This document shows positions 13,299-22,133 of a stretch of 57,907 bases of DNA, one piece after another. Each line of letters opens with the position of its first letter. Within the stretch, counting starts at the first letter, position 1. The notes beneath the pieces were generated by a model. The model ran no database searches. It was not told the DNA's origin and worked only from the letters and a program-made list of their open reading frames with translations. A program made the position numbers and the translations under genes. Source of the DNA: Clostridiales bacterium. Its GTDB lineage: Bacteria > Bacillota > Clostridia > Oscillospirales > CAG-272. The stretch is taken from NCBI GenBank assembly GCA_022791685.1, contig JAAVZO010000002.1, forward strand, positions 1-57,907, written 5' to 3'.

Positions 13299-15575
13299 TC
13301 ACGCTTGCAAATGAATACCATGATACATTATGCCATTACGCCCCTTCACCTTAGCATATCTTTTCGCCATTTCAATCCCGAACTTGGTGCTCGTATGGAT
13401 ATGCTGCTCACCGGCACGCGCCCAGTCCTTGTACGCATTGTACAGCACCTGCGCCGGAACTTCACCGCCAGCCTCGCAGCAGTCCTCAATGAACAGGCTT
13501 ATCACATCCATTTCATGCCGATATTCAGCGACCGCCTTGTACACCGCTTCCGGCATTTTCAGCCCATCGCGCTGGTACAGCCGATACCCCTCGACCGCCC
13601 ATGCGAATATGCCGTCGAGCTCGCGGCGCAGCTTGCCCGCTAAATGCTTGTCCTTCTTCTCGTCCGGTATCTGCACTTCGAACGGTATCATATGCACGCG
13701 CCGCCAGATACCCGTATCAGTGCCGCGGATTATCGGCTTATGGTTCGTCGCCATCCAGAGCTTGAACTCCGGCATGAACTCGAACTCGTCGCCGTACAGC
13801 TTACGCGCCGTAACCGGGTCCTCGCCCGACAGCTGCTTGATGAGCCCTTCGTTTATGCGCATACCTTCGTTCGGTTCGACCGACGTTACCAGCCGCGCCG
13901 ACTTCAGCCGCGCGATATCGCTGTTCGCATTGTTCGAATTAGACTTCACCATGATAGTCTCTGGCTGGATGTTCGCCGCATAGTCGCCGCACACCGAACG
14001 CACCGTCGAAAGGAAGGTCGACTTACCGTTCGAGCCCGAGCCGTAGAGGAAGAACACACACTGCTCGATAGTCAGCCCCGAAAGCGAGTAGCCGACTGAT
14101 TTCTGCACGTAGCGAATCAAGTCAGCGTCACCAGCGAACACTGTCGACAGGAACTCGTTCCATACCGGACATTTCGCGTCAGGGTCATACTCGACCGGCG
14201 CGAGTCGTGTCATGTATTTTTCAGCGTCATGAGGATAAAGCTTGCCGTCGTTTAGGTCGACGTAGCCGTTCATGACGTTGACGAGTGTCTGGTCCTTGTC
14301 CATATCGCGAGGCAGTATCGGTACTTTATGCTTTAATTCATCGAGCATAGCCTTTTTCGCCTTATTGCTGCGGCTCTGCTTGCGCCATTTCTGAAAGAGC
14401 TTCTGCTCGTCTGATTCGGGGTCGCCATTGCCGTACAGCATAGCTTCCGCGTCCATGCACTCGATAGACTTTTCAGCGGCGCGCTCGACTTCGCCACGAT
14501 TATCGACCTGCCAGCGTCGGGTATCGTAGTAGAGCCAGCGCTTGTCGATGTAGTTATACCGCAGCCAGCCGCTGAAAAGGTCGTACATCCGCTGTGTATT
14601 GCCCATATCGTCGAAAGAATAGCAGCGTACGCAAACGATATCTTCGCCATCTGGCTCAACTGTGCCGATACTTATATTGTAATCAACCTTCGGCTCGTAT
14701 ACGTTCCTGCATTCGGATATAGCTTTCTGCAAGGTCAATATTCCGTACGTCGAGCCCGACTGCTGTCTGTCCCATTTGTCGCGCATTAAGCCCGACTGGC
14801 GGAACATCGCTTCCATCTTGTCCAAGTCGCACTGACACCAGTACGCGAGCATATTGCAGAGTGCCAAGTCGGCTTCTGAGTGCGACGTGTAGCCGCTGAT
14901 GTCGCCATGCCAAAGACGTGCGAACTTTTCGCCGCTTTTCGACTTGAACGCCGCTTCAAGGATTTCGTCTATGCTATAACTGCTATGTTTGATAAGCAGT
15001 GAGCTATCAAGTTTTCGAGCACAATCCTTGACTATTGGTCCAGGGGTTTCACCCCTGGCTATGTATTGTTCATGAAGAAACTTTATCGGTTCAGTGCAGT
15101 CGGCGATGTCGGTGTACTGCGACACCGACCGTCCGGTCATTACGAAAAAGCGACCTTCCTCGTACATTTCGACGTTGCCGCGCCGTCTGCCGCCCGCCGG
15201 AAGCTTTCCGCGGCATATGATATGTATGCCTGTACCGGAGGTCGACATTTCGGTGTACGAACCGAGCGTATCGACGAATTCCAACAGCATACAAGGCTCG
15301 CCGTCCATGTACCGCGGCAGCTCGTTTGCGACGTTGTCGATATCGACCCCAAAGTAGGGAGAGTTACTGAACATGAAGCCGATTCCGGTGTAGCCAGAAG
15401 CATTCACTGCGGTATTGAAGTCACACCATGTCGCGGGGTTGTTTGAAGCGGCTGCTTTGCCGCTGCGAGGGTCGAAGGGAAGCTTGCGAGGTTTGCTGCT
15501 GCTATCGTCAGGTACAAGCTTCCAGCAGACCCAGTTCGGCAGCTGCTTTAGTTCGTTTGGTATTTTCTCGTACAT
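13299..15575 (-). CDS. Phage primase-helicase (NrS-1/D5/P4 family)
   Basis: This protein of 758 residues combines priming and unwinding. The N-terminal part (LPNWVCWKLVPDDSS, GFMFSNSPYFGVDIDNV) matches the bifunctional primase/NrS-1-type domain, with acidic VDID as probable catalytic residues. The C-terminal half is a D5_N plus SF3-type AAA helicase: Walker A GSGSNGKST, Walker B-like region, KLWMATNHKPIIRGTDTGIW (sensor/arginine finger region) and RRVHMIPFEVQIP. It directly follows the DUF669 gene. Around residue 180, ARGETPGP is encoded by an in-frame palindrome of another type (15040-15058). Confidence 0.85.
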   Translation of the reverse strand: MYEKIPNELKQLPNWVCWKLVPDDSSSKPRKLPFDPRSGKAAASNNPATWCDFNTAVNASGYTGIGFMFSNSPYFGVDIDNVANELPRYMDGEPCMLLEFVDTLGSYTEMSTSGTGIHIICRGKLPAGGRRRGNVEMYEEGRFFVMTGRSVSQYTDIADCTEPIKFLHEQYIARGETPGPIVKDCARKLDSSLLIKHSSYSIDEILEAAFKSKSGEKFARLWHGDISGYTSHSEADLALCNMLAYWCQCDLDKMEAMFRQSGLMRDKWDRQQSGSTYGILTLQKAISECRNVYEPKVDYNISIGTVEPDGEDIVCVRCYSFDDMGNTQRMYDLFSGWLRYNYIDKRWLYYDTRRWQVDNRGEVERAAEKSIECMDAEAMLYGNGDPESDEQKLFQKWRKQSRSNKAKKAMLDELKHKVPILPRDMDKDQTLVNVMNGYVDLNDGKLYPHDAEKYMTRLAPVEYDPDAKCPVWNEFLSTVFAGDADLIRYVQKSVGYSLSGLTIEQCVFFLYGSGSNGKSTFLSTVRSVCGDYAANIQPETIMVKSNSNNANSDIARLKSARLVTSVEPNEGMRINEGLIKQLSGEDPVTARKLYGDEFEFMPEFKLWMATNHKPIIRGTDTGIWRRVHMIPFEVQIPDEKKDKHLAGKLRRELDGIFAWAVEGYRLYQRDGLKMPEAVYKAVAEYRHEMDVISLFIEDCCEAGGEVPAQVLYNAYKDWARAGEQHIHTSTKFGIEMAKRYAKVKGRNGIMYHGIHLQA
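15040..15058 (-). repeat. Palindrome inserted in frame in the primase gene
   Basis: CCAGGGGT-TTC-ACCCCTGG is a perfect 8-bp stem with a 3-base loop, read in the primase as RGETPG between two domains. Size and loop length resemble the 25-nt ACCGCC elements but the sequence differs, so it may be a second family of the same kind. Confidence 0.6.
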
Positions 15576-15579
15576 CTAT

Positions 15580-16107
15580 TTACCACGGTAATGCTTTCGA
15601 ATTCTCAGCAGTCTGGGGTGTAGCCGGCGCATATTGCTGCGGCATATACGATTGCTGCTGAACTGTGTTCACAGCCTTTCGCTGTACTGGCGCTGACGGC
15701 TTGTAGGTTAATGCTGGCGCTTCCGACTCGTACCAGTACTTGATTTTCAGGTACTTTCTGCCGTCGAAGGTGTCATGATAGAGCTCGACACGGACAGCTC
15801 GTCCGACGAGGTCGGTGAGCAGCTCGTTAAGCGTCGCGTAATTTTTACCCTCCGGCAGCTGCGCTGACTTCGCTATCCGCATTACCGCATTGTAGCTGTA
15901 ACCGCCTATCGCAGCGTCGAGCTGCGACGGCTCGCGCACCTTGTTCATCCAGTGCGTAAACGTGCGCCCTTTGCACTCCTGCTCGATGTCGCGGCGTATT
16001 TCGAACGACAGCGTGATCTTGCCGTCCTCCTTCACCGCCGTTATGACGGTTTCGTAGATACCCTCCGGTATCAGGTCGTTGACCTCTGCATAATTGGTTG
16101 TTATCAT
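15580..16107 (-). CDS. DUF669 phage protein (ssDNA-binding-like)
   Basis: This protein of 175 residues starts MITTNYAEVNDLIPEGIYET and has an OB-like N-terminal body (TLSFEIRRDIEQECKGRTFT). A Gln/Pro-rich tail ends TAENSKALPW, similar in style to the acidic/aromatic tips of single-strand binding proteins. DUF669 proteins sit in phage replication/recombination modules next to primases or recombinases, as here. It is the most upstream prophage gene visible. Recombinase, repressor and integrase genes, normally further upstream, are absent. Confidence 0.75.
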   Translation of the reverse strand: MITTNYAEVNDLIPEGIYETVITAVKEDGKITLSFEIRRDIEQECKGRTFTHWMNKVREPSQLDAAIGGYSYNAVMRIAKSAQLPEGKNYATLNELLTDLVGRAVRVELYHDTFDGRKYLKIKYWYESEAPALTYKPSAPVQRKAVNTVQQQSYMPQQYAPATPQTAENSKALPW

Positions 16108-16146
16108 AATAATTCCTTTCTGACGCGATGGAACGTCGTCTCTATT

Positions 16147-16152
16147 ATTATA
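16147..16152 (-). promoter_or_regulatory. Extended -10 box upstream of the DUF669 gene
   Basis: On the minus strand TGCTATAAT gives an extended -10 about 40 nt before the DUF669 start. A -35-like TTGGCG exists but at 22 nt, so recognition would rest on the extended -10. Confidence 0.45.
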
Positions 16153-16499
16153 GCATAAATGTATTTTTAATGAGCGCCAAACAGCATCACGACGCGTCGC
16201 TGTTTTAAACTAAATATTGCCGCTATTTTTATTTATTGTTGTTTGTATTGCTATTGCTGTATCTGCAATATATGGCAGATGGTTTAGTTCTCTTGTATTT
16301 TAAATATATAATAATGAAGTATTTTACTTTATTATATAGCTCAGTCTTCGACCAGATTTTGACAATGAATAGATTTAATATCCGCAGGATCAAGTCTGTT
16401 TTGTCGGATAAATTGTGAAATTATTCATAAAATCAAATGAATGTATTCGGCATAATATGAAAAATTACGCTTCATATATCAAGAAGTCGACTTTTCCCA
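16153..16499. other. Intergenic gap between prophage and polysaccharide locus
   Basis: This AT-rich stretch has no supported gene. The only open frame (16236-16418) has neither ribosome-binding site nor recognisable protein. No tRNA, obvious att core or integrase was seen, although this is where the prophage ends. Confidence 0.5.
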
Positions 16500-16528
16500 T
16501 TGACTTTTTACAGATTTTATGATATCAT
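16500..16528 (+). promoter_or_regulatory. Promoter of the first polysaccharide operon
   Basis: TTGACT (16500-16505) and TATCAT (16523-16528) are 17 nt apart. The leader of about 110 nt contains the inverted repeat CAACG-N10-CGTTG at about 16559-16578, which could be a regulatory hairpin. No T-run follows it. Confidence 0.65.
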
Positions 16529-16642
16529 ATTTATAGATGTATTTTTGACTATCTCATCAACGAGTAATGAAACGTTGTTGGATGGGCAGGATGGTGCGCG
16601 CTGATTACAGAATGCTGAAATGGAGTATTTCGAATTCAAAAA

Positions 16643-17155
16643 ATGAAAAGATTATTGATAATTGGAGCAGGTGGGCACGGGAAGGTTGTGGCTGAAGTTG
16701 CAGAAGTGCTTGGCTACAATGACGTTGCTTTCATAGACGATGTTGATCCAATAGCTATTGGAACGACATCGGAGCTTGAAAAATTCAAAAAAGACTATCC
16801 GGAAGCCTTTGTCGGAATCGGAAATAACAAAATACGCGCTGAATGGATATTGAAACTTCAAAAATACGGCTATCAGATCCCTGTTTTGATTCATCCAAGC
16901 GCTTATGTTAGCAAAACAGCAGAGATTAGTATCGGCACCGTTGTTGAACCAAAAGCGATCGTAAATGCAAACAGTAAAATTGCAGATGGGTGCATAATCT
17001 CAGTGGGTTCTATAATTGATCATGATGTAAATGTTGGAAAATATTGTCATGTGAATGCCGGAGCGATCGTCAAAGCTGGTGCTGAGATAGAACCATACAG
17101 AAAACTGGAAGCCGGAGAAGTTGTATTGGGATATGGGGCTGCGCAAGGAAAGTAA
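16643..17155 (+). CDS. PglD/NeuD-type sugar acetyltransferase
   Basis: The enzyme transfers an acetyl group from acetyl-CoA to a sugar amine or hydroxyl. The N-terminal Rossmann-like part begins MKRLLIIGAGGHGKVVAEVA, the family signature. A left-handed beta-helix of hexapeptide repeats follows (ISIGTVVEPKAIVNANSKIA, then IISVGSIIDHDVNVGKYCHV), with the catalytic-type His in IDHD. At 170 residues it is about 25-35 shorter than usual, ending soon after AGAIVKAGAEI. The only ribosome-binding candidate (GGAG 16622) is rather far from ATG. The next gene, a PglC-like transferase, is its usual partner. Confidence 0.8.
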   Translation: MKRLLIIGAGGHGKVVAEVAEVLGYNDVAFIDDVDPIAIGTTSELEKFKKDYPEAFVGIGNNKIRAEWILKLQKYGYQIPVLIHPSAYVSKTAEISIGTVVEPKAIVNANSKIADGCIISVGSIIDHDVNVGKYCHVNAGAIVKAGAEIEPYRKLEAGEVVLGYGAAQGK

Positions 17156-17196
17156 TTGGTAATAGCTTTTTAGATAATGGTTAGTGTAGGAGAAGG

Positions 17197-17874
17197 ATGA
17201 TGAAACAATCATTTTACGCAAAATATGTAAAAGGAATCATTGATCGAGTCCTTGGAATTTTAGGTTTGCTTTGTTTATCATGGCTTTTTTTGATTATAGC
17301 TGTTGTGGTGTATATTGATGATCCGGGACCGATTTTATTCAAGCAACGACGCATTGGAAAAAACAAAAATGGTGAGATTACATATTTCAATATTCTGAAG
17401 TTCCGGACTATGAAGGTAAGCACTCCTGAACTTCCTACCCATCTGTTGGAAAATCCTGAGCAATATATTACGCGTACCGGAAAATTTTTGAGAAAAATGA
17501 GCTTGGACGAATTACCGCAGCTTTGGAATATCGGTGTGCTTCACAATTTGTCTATAATTGGACCTCGACCAGGATTGTGGTCGCAAACCTCTCTTTGGGA
17601 AGAACGAGAGAAATACAGGGCGAATGATGTCATGCCTGGCTTGACCGGTTGGGCACAGATCAACGGACGAGATGAGCTGGAGATAGAAGATAAAGCAAAG
17701 CTTGATGGCGAGTATGTGGAAAGGATGGGCTTTCTGTTCGATTGCAAATGTTTCTTTGGCACGATTCGATGCGTTCTTAAGCATGATGGCGTTGTCGAAG
17801 GTGGTACGGGAGAGATACATAAGCAGGAAGAAAAGCAACAAACTGATGTAGAAAAAGAGACAGTGGGAAATTGA
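17197..17874 (+). CDS. Undecaprenyl-phosphate phosphoglycosyl transferase (PglC-like)
   Basis: This 225-residue monotopic phosphoglycosyl transferase starts repeat-unit assembly by moving a sugar phosphate to undecaprenyl phosphate at the inner membrane face. A reentrant hydrophobic helix lies at about 12-37 (GILGLLCLSWLFLIIAVVVY), followed by DDPGPILFKQRRIGKN, KFRTMK, the catalytic SLDELPQL (Asp-Glu), GPRPGL and PGLTGWAQINGRD. The C-terminal tail VVEGGTGEIHKQEEK is shared with the paralogue at 45459. AGGAGAAGG is the ribosome-binding site. Confidence 0.88.
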   Translation: MMKQSFYAKYVKGIIDRVLGILGLLCLSWLFLIIAVVVYIDDPGPILFKQRRIGKNKNGEITYFNILKFRTMKVSTPELPTHLLENPEQYITRTGKFLRKMSLDELPQLWNIGVLHNLSIIGPRPGLWSQTSLWEEREKYRANDVMPGLTGWAQINGRDELEIEDKAKLDGEYVERMGFLFDCKCFFGTIRCVLKHDGVVEGGTGEIHKQEEKQQTDVEKETVGN

Positions 17875-17877
17875 AAA

Positions 17878-18321
17878 ATGATAACTTTTGAAGTGATTTC
17901 TATAAACCAACTTTCTCTTGTAATGATGGCGCAAGCTGTTGAAAAGAAATTCGAAATCATAGATACGGTATACCTACCGCAGCATAGTATTCAGAAGATA
18001 CATTTATCGCAGAAGGATCCAGTTTAACCCTGACGTTTTTTTTGAAAGGTACAGTCATATATGGCTATGGCTGCGAAAAAACGATTATTTTGGGGATTGA
18101 TGTGAAGACTGCAGTTGTTGTCCACGATGCGGAAAGTTGCTTTGTTGCCGTGTTGAGATTGTTGAAAATTTGTCAGCTTTTGTAAGACGATTTTTATCTC
18201 TTACAGAGCAAGAGCGTAGCAATTTAGGTGAAAATGCAAGATATAACTATTTAGTCGCTTTGTAAAAGATAAGTTCATTGACGGCTTGAAATCCAAATTA
18301 GAAGCGACGTGTGGAGAGTAA
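17878..18321 (+). pseudogene. Decayed glycosyltransferase gene
   Basis: No full gene fits this stretch. At its 3' end one frame gives VENLSAFVRRFLSLTEQERS followed by NLGENARYNYLV, and the next frame continues RFVKDKFIDGLKSKLE to the TAA just before ATG 18322. Together they look like the C-terminal helices of a GT4 enzyme with a frameshift. A 48-codon frame at 17878 (MITFEVISINQLSLVMMAQA) and other short pieces may be the rest of it. Confidence 0.55.
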
Positions 18322-19533
18322 ATGAAAGTTTTGATGATAAATTCCGTCTGCGGAATTCGAAGTACCGGCCGAATCTGTACAGATTTGGCTACGGCTTTGG
18401 AAGAGCAAGGGCATGAAGTAAAAATTGCATACGGACGTGAAACCGTTCCGGAACAGTTTCAAAAATATGCTGTCAGAATTGGTTCAGATTTGAATGTCAA
18501 GCTTCACGGCATAAAAGCAAGACTTTTTGATGCGTCTGGGTTCGGAAGTAAGAAAGCAACCAAAAAGTTCATTGAATGGGTTAAAGAATGGAATCCGGAT
18601 GTAATTCATTTGCACAATATCCATGGGTATTATATAAACATTGAAATCCTTTTCAATTATCTCAAAACCTGCGATAAAAAGATTATCTGGACACTGCATG
18701 ATTGCTGGGTGTTTACTGGGCATTCCGCTTATTGTGACGCTATTCAGTGCGAGAAATGGAAGACAGGTTGCGACCACTGTCCGCAAAAAAGCGAATATCC
18801 CAAATCGTTTACAGATTATTCAAAACGAAACTGGAAAAACAAAAAGAGTCTTTTTTCTGATATTCCCAATATGCAGATCATTACCCCATCTAAGTGGCTT
18901 GCTGGATTGCTAAATGAATCTTTCTTGTTTGAATATCCGGTAACAGTTATTCATAACGGCATTGATACATCACAATTTTATCCGTTGGAAAATGATTTTA
19001 GAAAGGTTTATGGACTTGATGGTAAGAGAATCCTGCTAGGTGTTGCGAGCACATGGAATGATATGAAGGGCTATTCCGATTTTATAAAGCTTTCTGAAAT
19101 GTTGGATGATACATACAAAATTGTTCTTGTTGGAGTATCGAAAGAGCAGAAAGAGTCTTTGCCTAATAAAATGATTGGCATAGAACGAACTAACAGTTTG
19201 AAAGAACTTGCGATGATTTATTCTGCAAGCGATTTATTTGTAAACCTAACATATTGTGATAATTACCCGACGGTCAATCTTGAAGCGATTGCTTGCGGCA
19301 AATATGTTGTTTCCTATGAGACCGGAGGATCTCCGGAAAGTATTGGAGCAAATGGATGCACCGTAGATAGAGGTAAATTAAAAGAAATTGTGTCAAGTAT
19401 AGAAAACTACTTTATTCATCCTTGTGAAGTTGAGGATTACGAGGATTTTATAAAGAGGTCCGATAAAGCTGTAGCGTTAAGAAATTATCTTGAAATGTAT
19501 AATTCTCAAAAAATTCGTGGGGTTATTCCATAG
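18322..19533 (+). CDS. GT4 glycosyltransferase (WcaC-like)
   Basis: This retaining GT-B enzyme of 403 residues is cytoplasmic and acts on the lipid-linked repeat unit. The N-terminal domain contains PDVIHLHNIHGYYINIEIL and WTLHDCWVFTGHSAYCD, with the Cys-rich CEKWKTGCDHCP typical of this subfamily. The nucleotide-sugar domain has VIHNGIDTSQFYP, STWNDMKGYSDF and the E-x7-E motif near DNYPTVNLEAIACGKYVVSY. Its start overlaps the decayed gene's stop. The sugar donor cannot be read from sequence. Confidence 0.85.
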   Translation: MKVLMINSVCGIRSTGRICTDLATALEEQGHEVKIAYGRETVPEQFQKYAVRIGSDLNVKLHGIKARLFDASGFGSKKATKKFIEWVKEWNPDVIHLHNIHGYYINIEILFNYLKTCDKKIIWTLHDCWVFTGHSAYCDAIQCEKWKTGCDHCPQKSEYPKSFTDYSKRNWKNKKSLFSDIPNMQIITPSKWLAGLLNESFLFEYPVTVIHNGIDTSQFYPLENDFRKVYGLDGKRILLGVASTWNDMKGYSDFIKLSEMLDDTYKIVLVGVSKEQKESLPNKMIGIERTNSLKELAMIYSASDLFVNLTYCDNYPTVNLEAIACGKYVVSYETGGSPESIGANGCTVDRGKLKEIVSSIENYFIHPCEVEDYEDFIKRSDKAVALRNYLEMYNSQKIRGVIP

Positions 19534-19752
19534 AAGATAACTATCCAACAACGAATTTGGAAGAACAATACTGCTTGGCACCATGTTTGATCTATGATAC
19601 GGGCGGCAGTTTGGAATAGGTGCAGAAAGATAATGTTGTTTTCAAAAATGATAATAAGCAAAAGTGTGACAAGCTGAAGATATATAATACAATTTGTAGA
19701 AATAACGGGGCTGATAAGTAGCATATGTTAAGAAAGTAATTGGAGTTATACG
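19534..19752 (+). pseudogene. Remnant of a second GT4 C-terminus
   Basis: Immediately after the intact GT4 gene, one frame reads EDNYPTTNLEEQYCLAPCLI then YDTGGSLE-TAG. This matches the DNYPTVNLEAIACG-YETGGSPES motif of the preceding gene but is diverged and stopped. It indicates that a tandem GT4 gene was lost here. No start or ribosome-binding site remains. Confidence 0.65.
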
Positions 19753-20874
19753 ATGAAGATTTTATTTATGACGAATGTTCCATCTCCATATAGAGTAGAT
19801 TTCTTTAATGAGTTGGGAAAACACTGTGACCTTACTGTAACATTTGAAAAGAAATCTTCAGATGAGCGTGGATCTGCATGGGACGGATATAAATTTGATA
19901 ATTTCAAAGGCGTATTTTTGAAAGGTAGATCAATTAACACCGATACGGCAGTTTGCTTTGGAATAATTAAGTATTTAAATGATAAATCATTCGATAGAAT
20001 AATCTGTGCGGACTTTTTGTCCCCTACAGGGATGCTTGCCATTGAATATATGCGTATACATCGTATACCGTATTTGCTTGAGAGTGATGGCGGTACAGCG
20101 AAAAATGGGAAAGGTTTGTTAGAAAAGATAAAAAAACACTTTATATCCGGAGCCTTTGGCTATTTTAGCACAGCTAAGACGCACGATGATTACTATAAAG
20201 CGTATGGTGCAAAGGAAGAAAAAATTTACCGCTATAACTTCACATCATTGAAGGGGGAGGATATATTGCAAAAACCACTAAACAGTGATGAAAAAGATAC
20301 ACTAAAACAGCAACTTGGTATCAAAGAAAAGCGGTGTATTGTTTCGGTGGGGCGCTTTTCATATTTAGAAGGGCGAGGAAAAGGCTTTGATACTCTTGTA
20401 GAAGTTGCAAAAAAACTTGATAATTCTATCGGCGTATATATTATAGCTGATGAACCGACAGAAGAATTTAAAAAAATGAAAGAAGATGGAGGAGAGATGT
20501 TAAATAATCTCCATTTCATCGGTTTTAAGAAAAAAAATGAACTTTTTCAGTACTATAAAGCTGCCGATATTTTTGTACTTTTAACATTGGGGGAAGCGTG
20601 GGGACTGGTAATCAATGAGGCCATGGCTAATGGGTTGCCTGTTATCACAACAACAAAATGTGTGGCGGGTACGGAATTGGTGCAAGATGGTGTCAATGGG
20701 TATTTGGTTGAACCCGGGAACAGTGCAGTGGTGGTTGAAAAAGTGAATCAGATTTTGTGTTACTCTGATGTGATGAGTGATATGGAGGCAAATAGTTTGG
20801 ATACCATTTCATCATACACTATAGAAAACATGGCAGAAATGCATATGCAGATAGTTGAAACCATTGGACACTAA
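19753..20874 (+). CDS. GT4 glycosyltransferase
   Basis: This GT-B enzyme of 373 residues begins MKILFMTNVPSPYRVDFFNE, a frequent opening of GT4 proteins. Motifs are LLESDGGTAKNGKG, SVGRFSYLEGRGKGFDTLVE (donor-binding loop) and LTLGEAWGLVINEAMANGLP with the E-x7-E pair (E in GEAWG and NEAM). It probably adds one sugar to the lipid-linked repeat. TTGGAG upstream of ATG is the ribosome-binding site. Confidence 0.85.
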   Translation: MKILFMTNVPSPYRVDFFNELGKHCDLTVTFEKKSSDERGSAWDGYKFDNFKGVFLKGRSINTDTAVCFGIIKYLNDKSFDRIICADFLSPTGMLAIEYMRIHRIPYLLESDGGTAKNGKGLLEKIKKHFISGAFGYFSTAKTHDDYYKAYGAKEEKIYRYNFTSLKGEDILQKPLNSDEKDTLKQQLGIKEKRCIVSVGRFSYLEGRGKGFDTLVEVAKKLDNSIGVYIIADEPTEEFKKMKEDGGEMLNNLHFIGFKKKNELFQYYKAADIFVLLTLGEAWGLVINEAMANGLPVITTTKCVAGTELVQDGVNGYLVEPGNSAVVVEKVNQILCYSDVMSDMEANSLDTISSYTIENMAEMHMQIVETIGH

Positions 20875-20948
20875 ATTTGTTTCCATAAGAGTCAGGTACA
20901 AAGGTACAATTCTCTGTGAATGGATACTATTCTATGTGGAGGCGCTAA

Positions 20949-22133
20949 ATGGATAATGCTAACATATGTTCAGCAGAAAAAAAGTTAACTGTAAATGGAA
21001 AAATACTTGGAGGAATGACTTTTCTTACAGTCTTATCTCAACTTCCACAAGTAGTAGATGCAGGATACAGTAGCCTTATTTCCAGATTCATTTGGGTATT
21101 AGGATTTGCTATTGCGATCTTTTTTAATAAAACAATTGTTGTTAGTAAAAAATTTACTGTAGCACTAGTTATGGCTAGTATACTTATTACCTTTTCCTGC
21201 GTTCAAGTTTTTATAATAAAATCATCATTTATGTCAACATTATCGAGCTGTATTTTATTAAGTATTTTTATTTTGCTTGTTTCTATGTCATTAGGCGATA
21301 AATTGAGAGAAGGTGACTTAGCACACATCGTAAAATGCTATATTTTATCATCTCTAATATTGGCGCTGGATTTATTATTTACTACTTTGAAAGACTTTGA
21401 TTTATCCAGTATGGTATATGTGTATAAGTCAAAAAATTCAGCGGCTGTAATTCTATTTACTGGATTTGTTTTGACTATGGTTTATGGATTTAAGAAAAAG
21501 AGAACATTTAATAATTTAGTTTGTTTCGGTGTAATAGGGATTTTTTCCTTGACCATTCTCTTGCTGAAAACTAGAGCAATAATTATATGTTTTCCTATCG
21601 TACTGATATTATTTATACTTTTTTCTCCGTTTGGAAAAAAAACAAAAGGAATAATTATTTTTATTTCGGTTGTAGCAGTAATATCACTTTTTAATGAACG
21701 AGTGTACGATGTTGTTATTAATCAAATTGTTTTTAATAATAGAAATTATGCTGTTGATGATATTTCATCTGGTAGATTTGACCAGTGGTATATGCTCGGA
21801 GAAAATTTAAAGAATAATTGGTTTATTGGCGATGGAAAAACAGAACAGGAATCATTAATATTGACGGCTCTTATACAATATGGCGTATTCATGGGGGGAT
21901 ATATAATTTTATATTCTCTTTGGCCGTTGTTTTATTCGCTGAAAAGAGTTAAAAATGTAAAAAATAAGCATGTGTTTTGCCTGTTGTGCATCTCGACAGT
22001 CTATTTTGTAGATGCGATTTTTGAACAATTGGCTCCTTTTGGACCAGGAGTTCGTTGCTTTTATTTGTGGATGTTGTTTGGAATTCTTATGTCTAACAAC
22101 AGAGTGTCGGAGGTAGAAAAAAATGAATTGTGA
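20949..22133 (+). CDS. wzy: O-antigen polymerase (Wzy-like)
   Basis: This integral membrane protein of 394 residues has about 10-12 predicted transmembrane segments, for example FIWVLGFAIAIFF, CILLSIFILLVSMSL and GIIIFISVVAVISLF. A large external loop follows (VYDVVINQIVFNNRNYAVDD to DGKTEQESLIL), as expected for Wzy enzymes that link repeat units outside the membrane. GGAGG precedes the start. It overlaps the GT2 gene by 11 nt. Wzy proteins vary greatly, so the call rests on topology and context. Confidence 0.75.
   Translation: MDNANICSAEKKLTVNGKILGGMTFLTVLSQLPQVVDAGYSSLISRFIWVLGFAIAIFFNKTIVVSKKFTVALVMASILITFSCVQVFIIKSSFMSTLSSCILLSIFILLVSMSLGDKLREGDLAHIVKCYILSSLILALDLLFTTLKDFDLSSMVYVYKSKNSAAVILFTGFVLTMVYGFKKKRTFNNLVCFGVIGIFSLTILLLKTRAIIICFPIVLILFILFSPFGKKTKGIIIFISVVAVISLFNERVYDVVINQIVFNNRNYAVDDISSGRFDQWYMLGENLKNNWFIGDGKTEQESLILTALIQYGVFMGGYIILYSLWPLFYSLKRVKNVKNKHVFCLLCISTVYFVDAIFEQLAPFGPGVRCFYLWMLFGILMSNNRVSEVEKNEL

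Noticed and set aside
13330-14099. Plus-strand open frames opposite the primase gene
   Set aside because: They mirror the helicase domain and have no motif or ribosome-binding site.
16236-16418. Open frame of 60 codons between prophage and polysaccharide locus
   Set aside because: No ribosome-binding site and no coding character.
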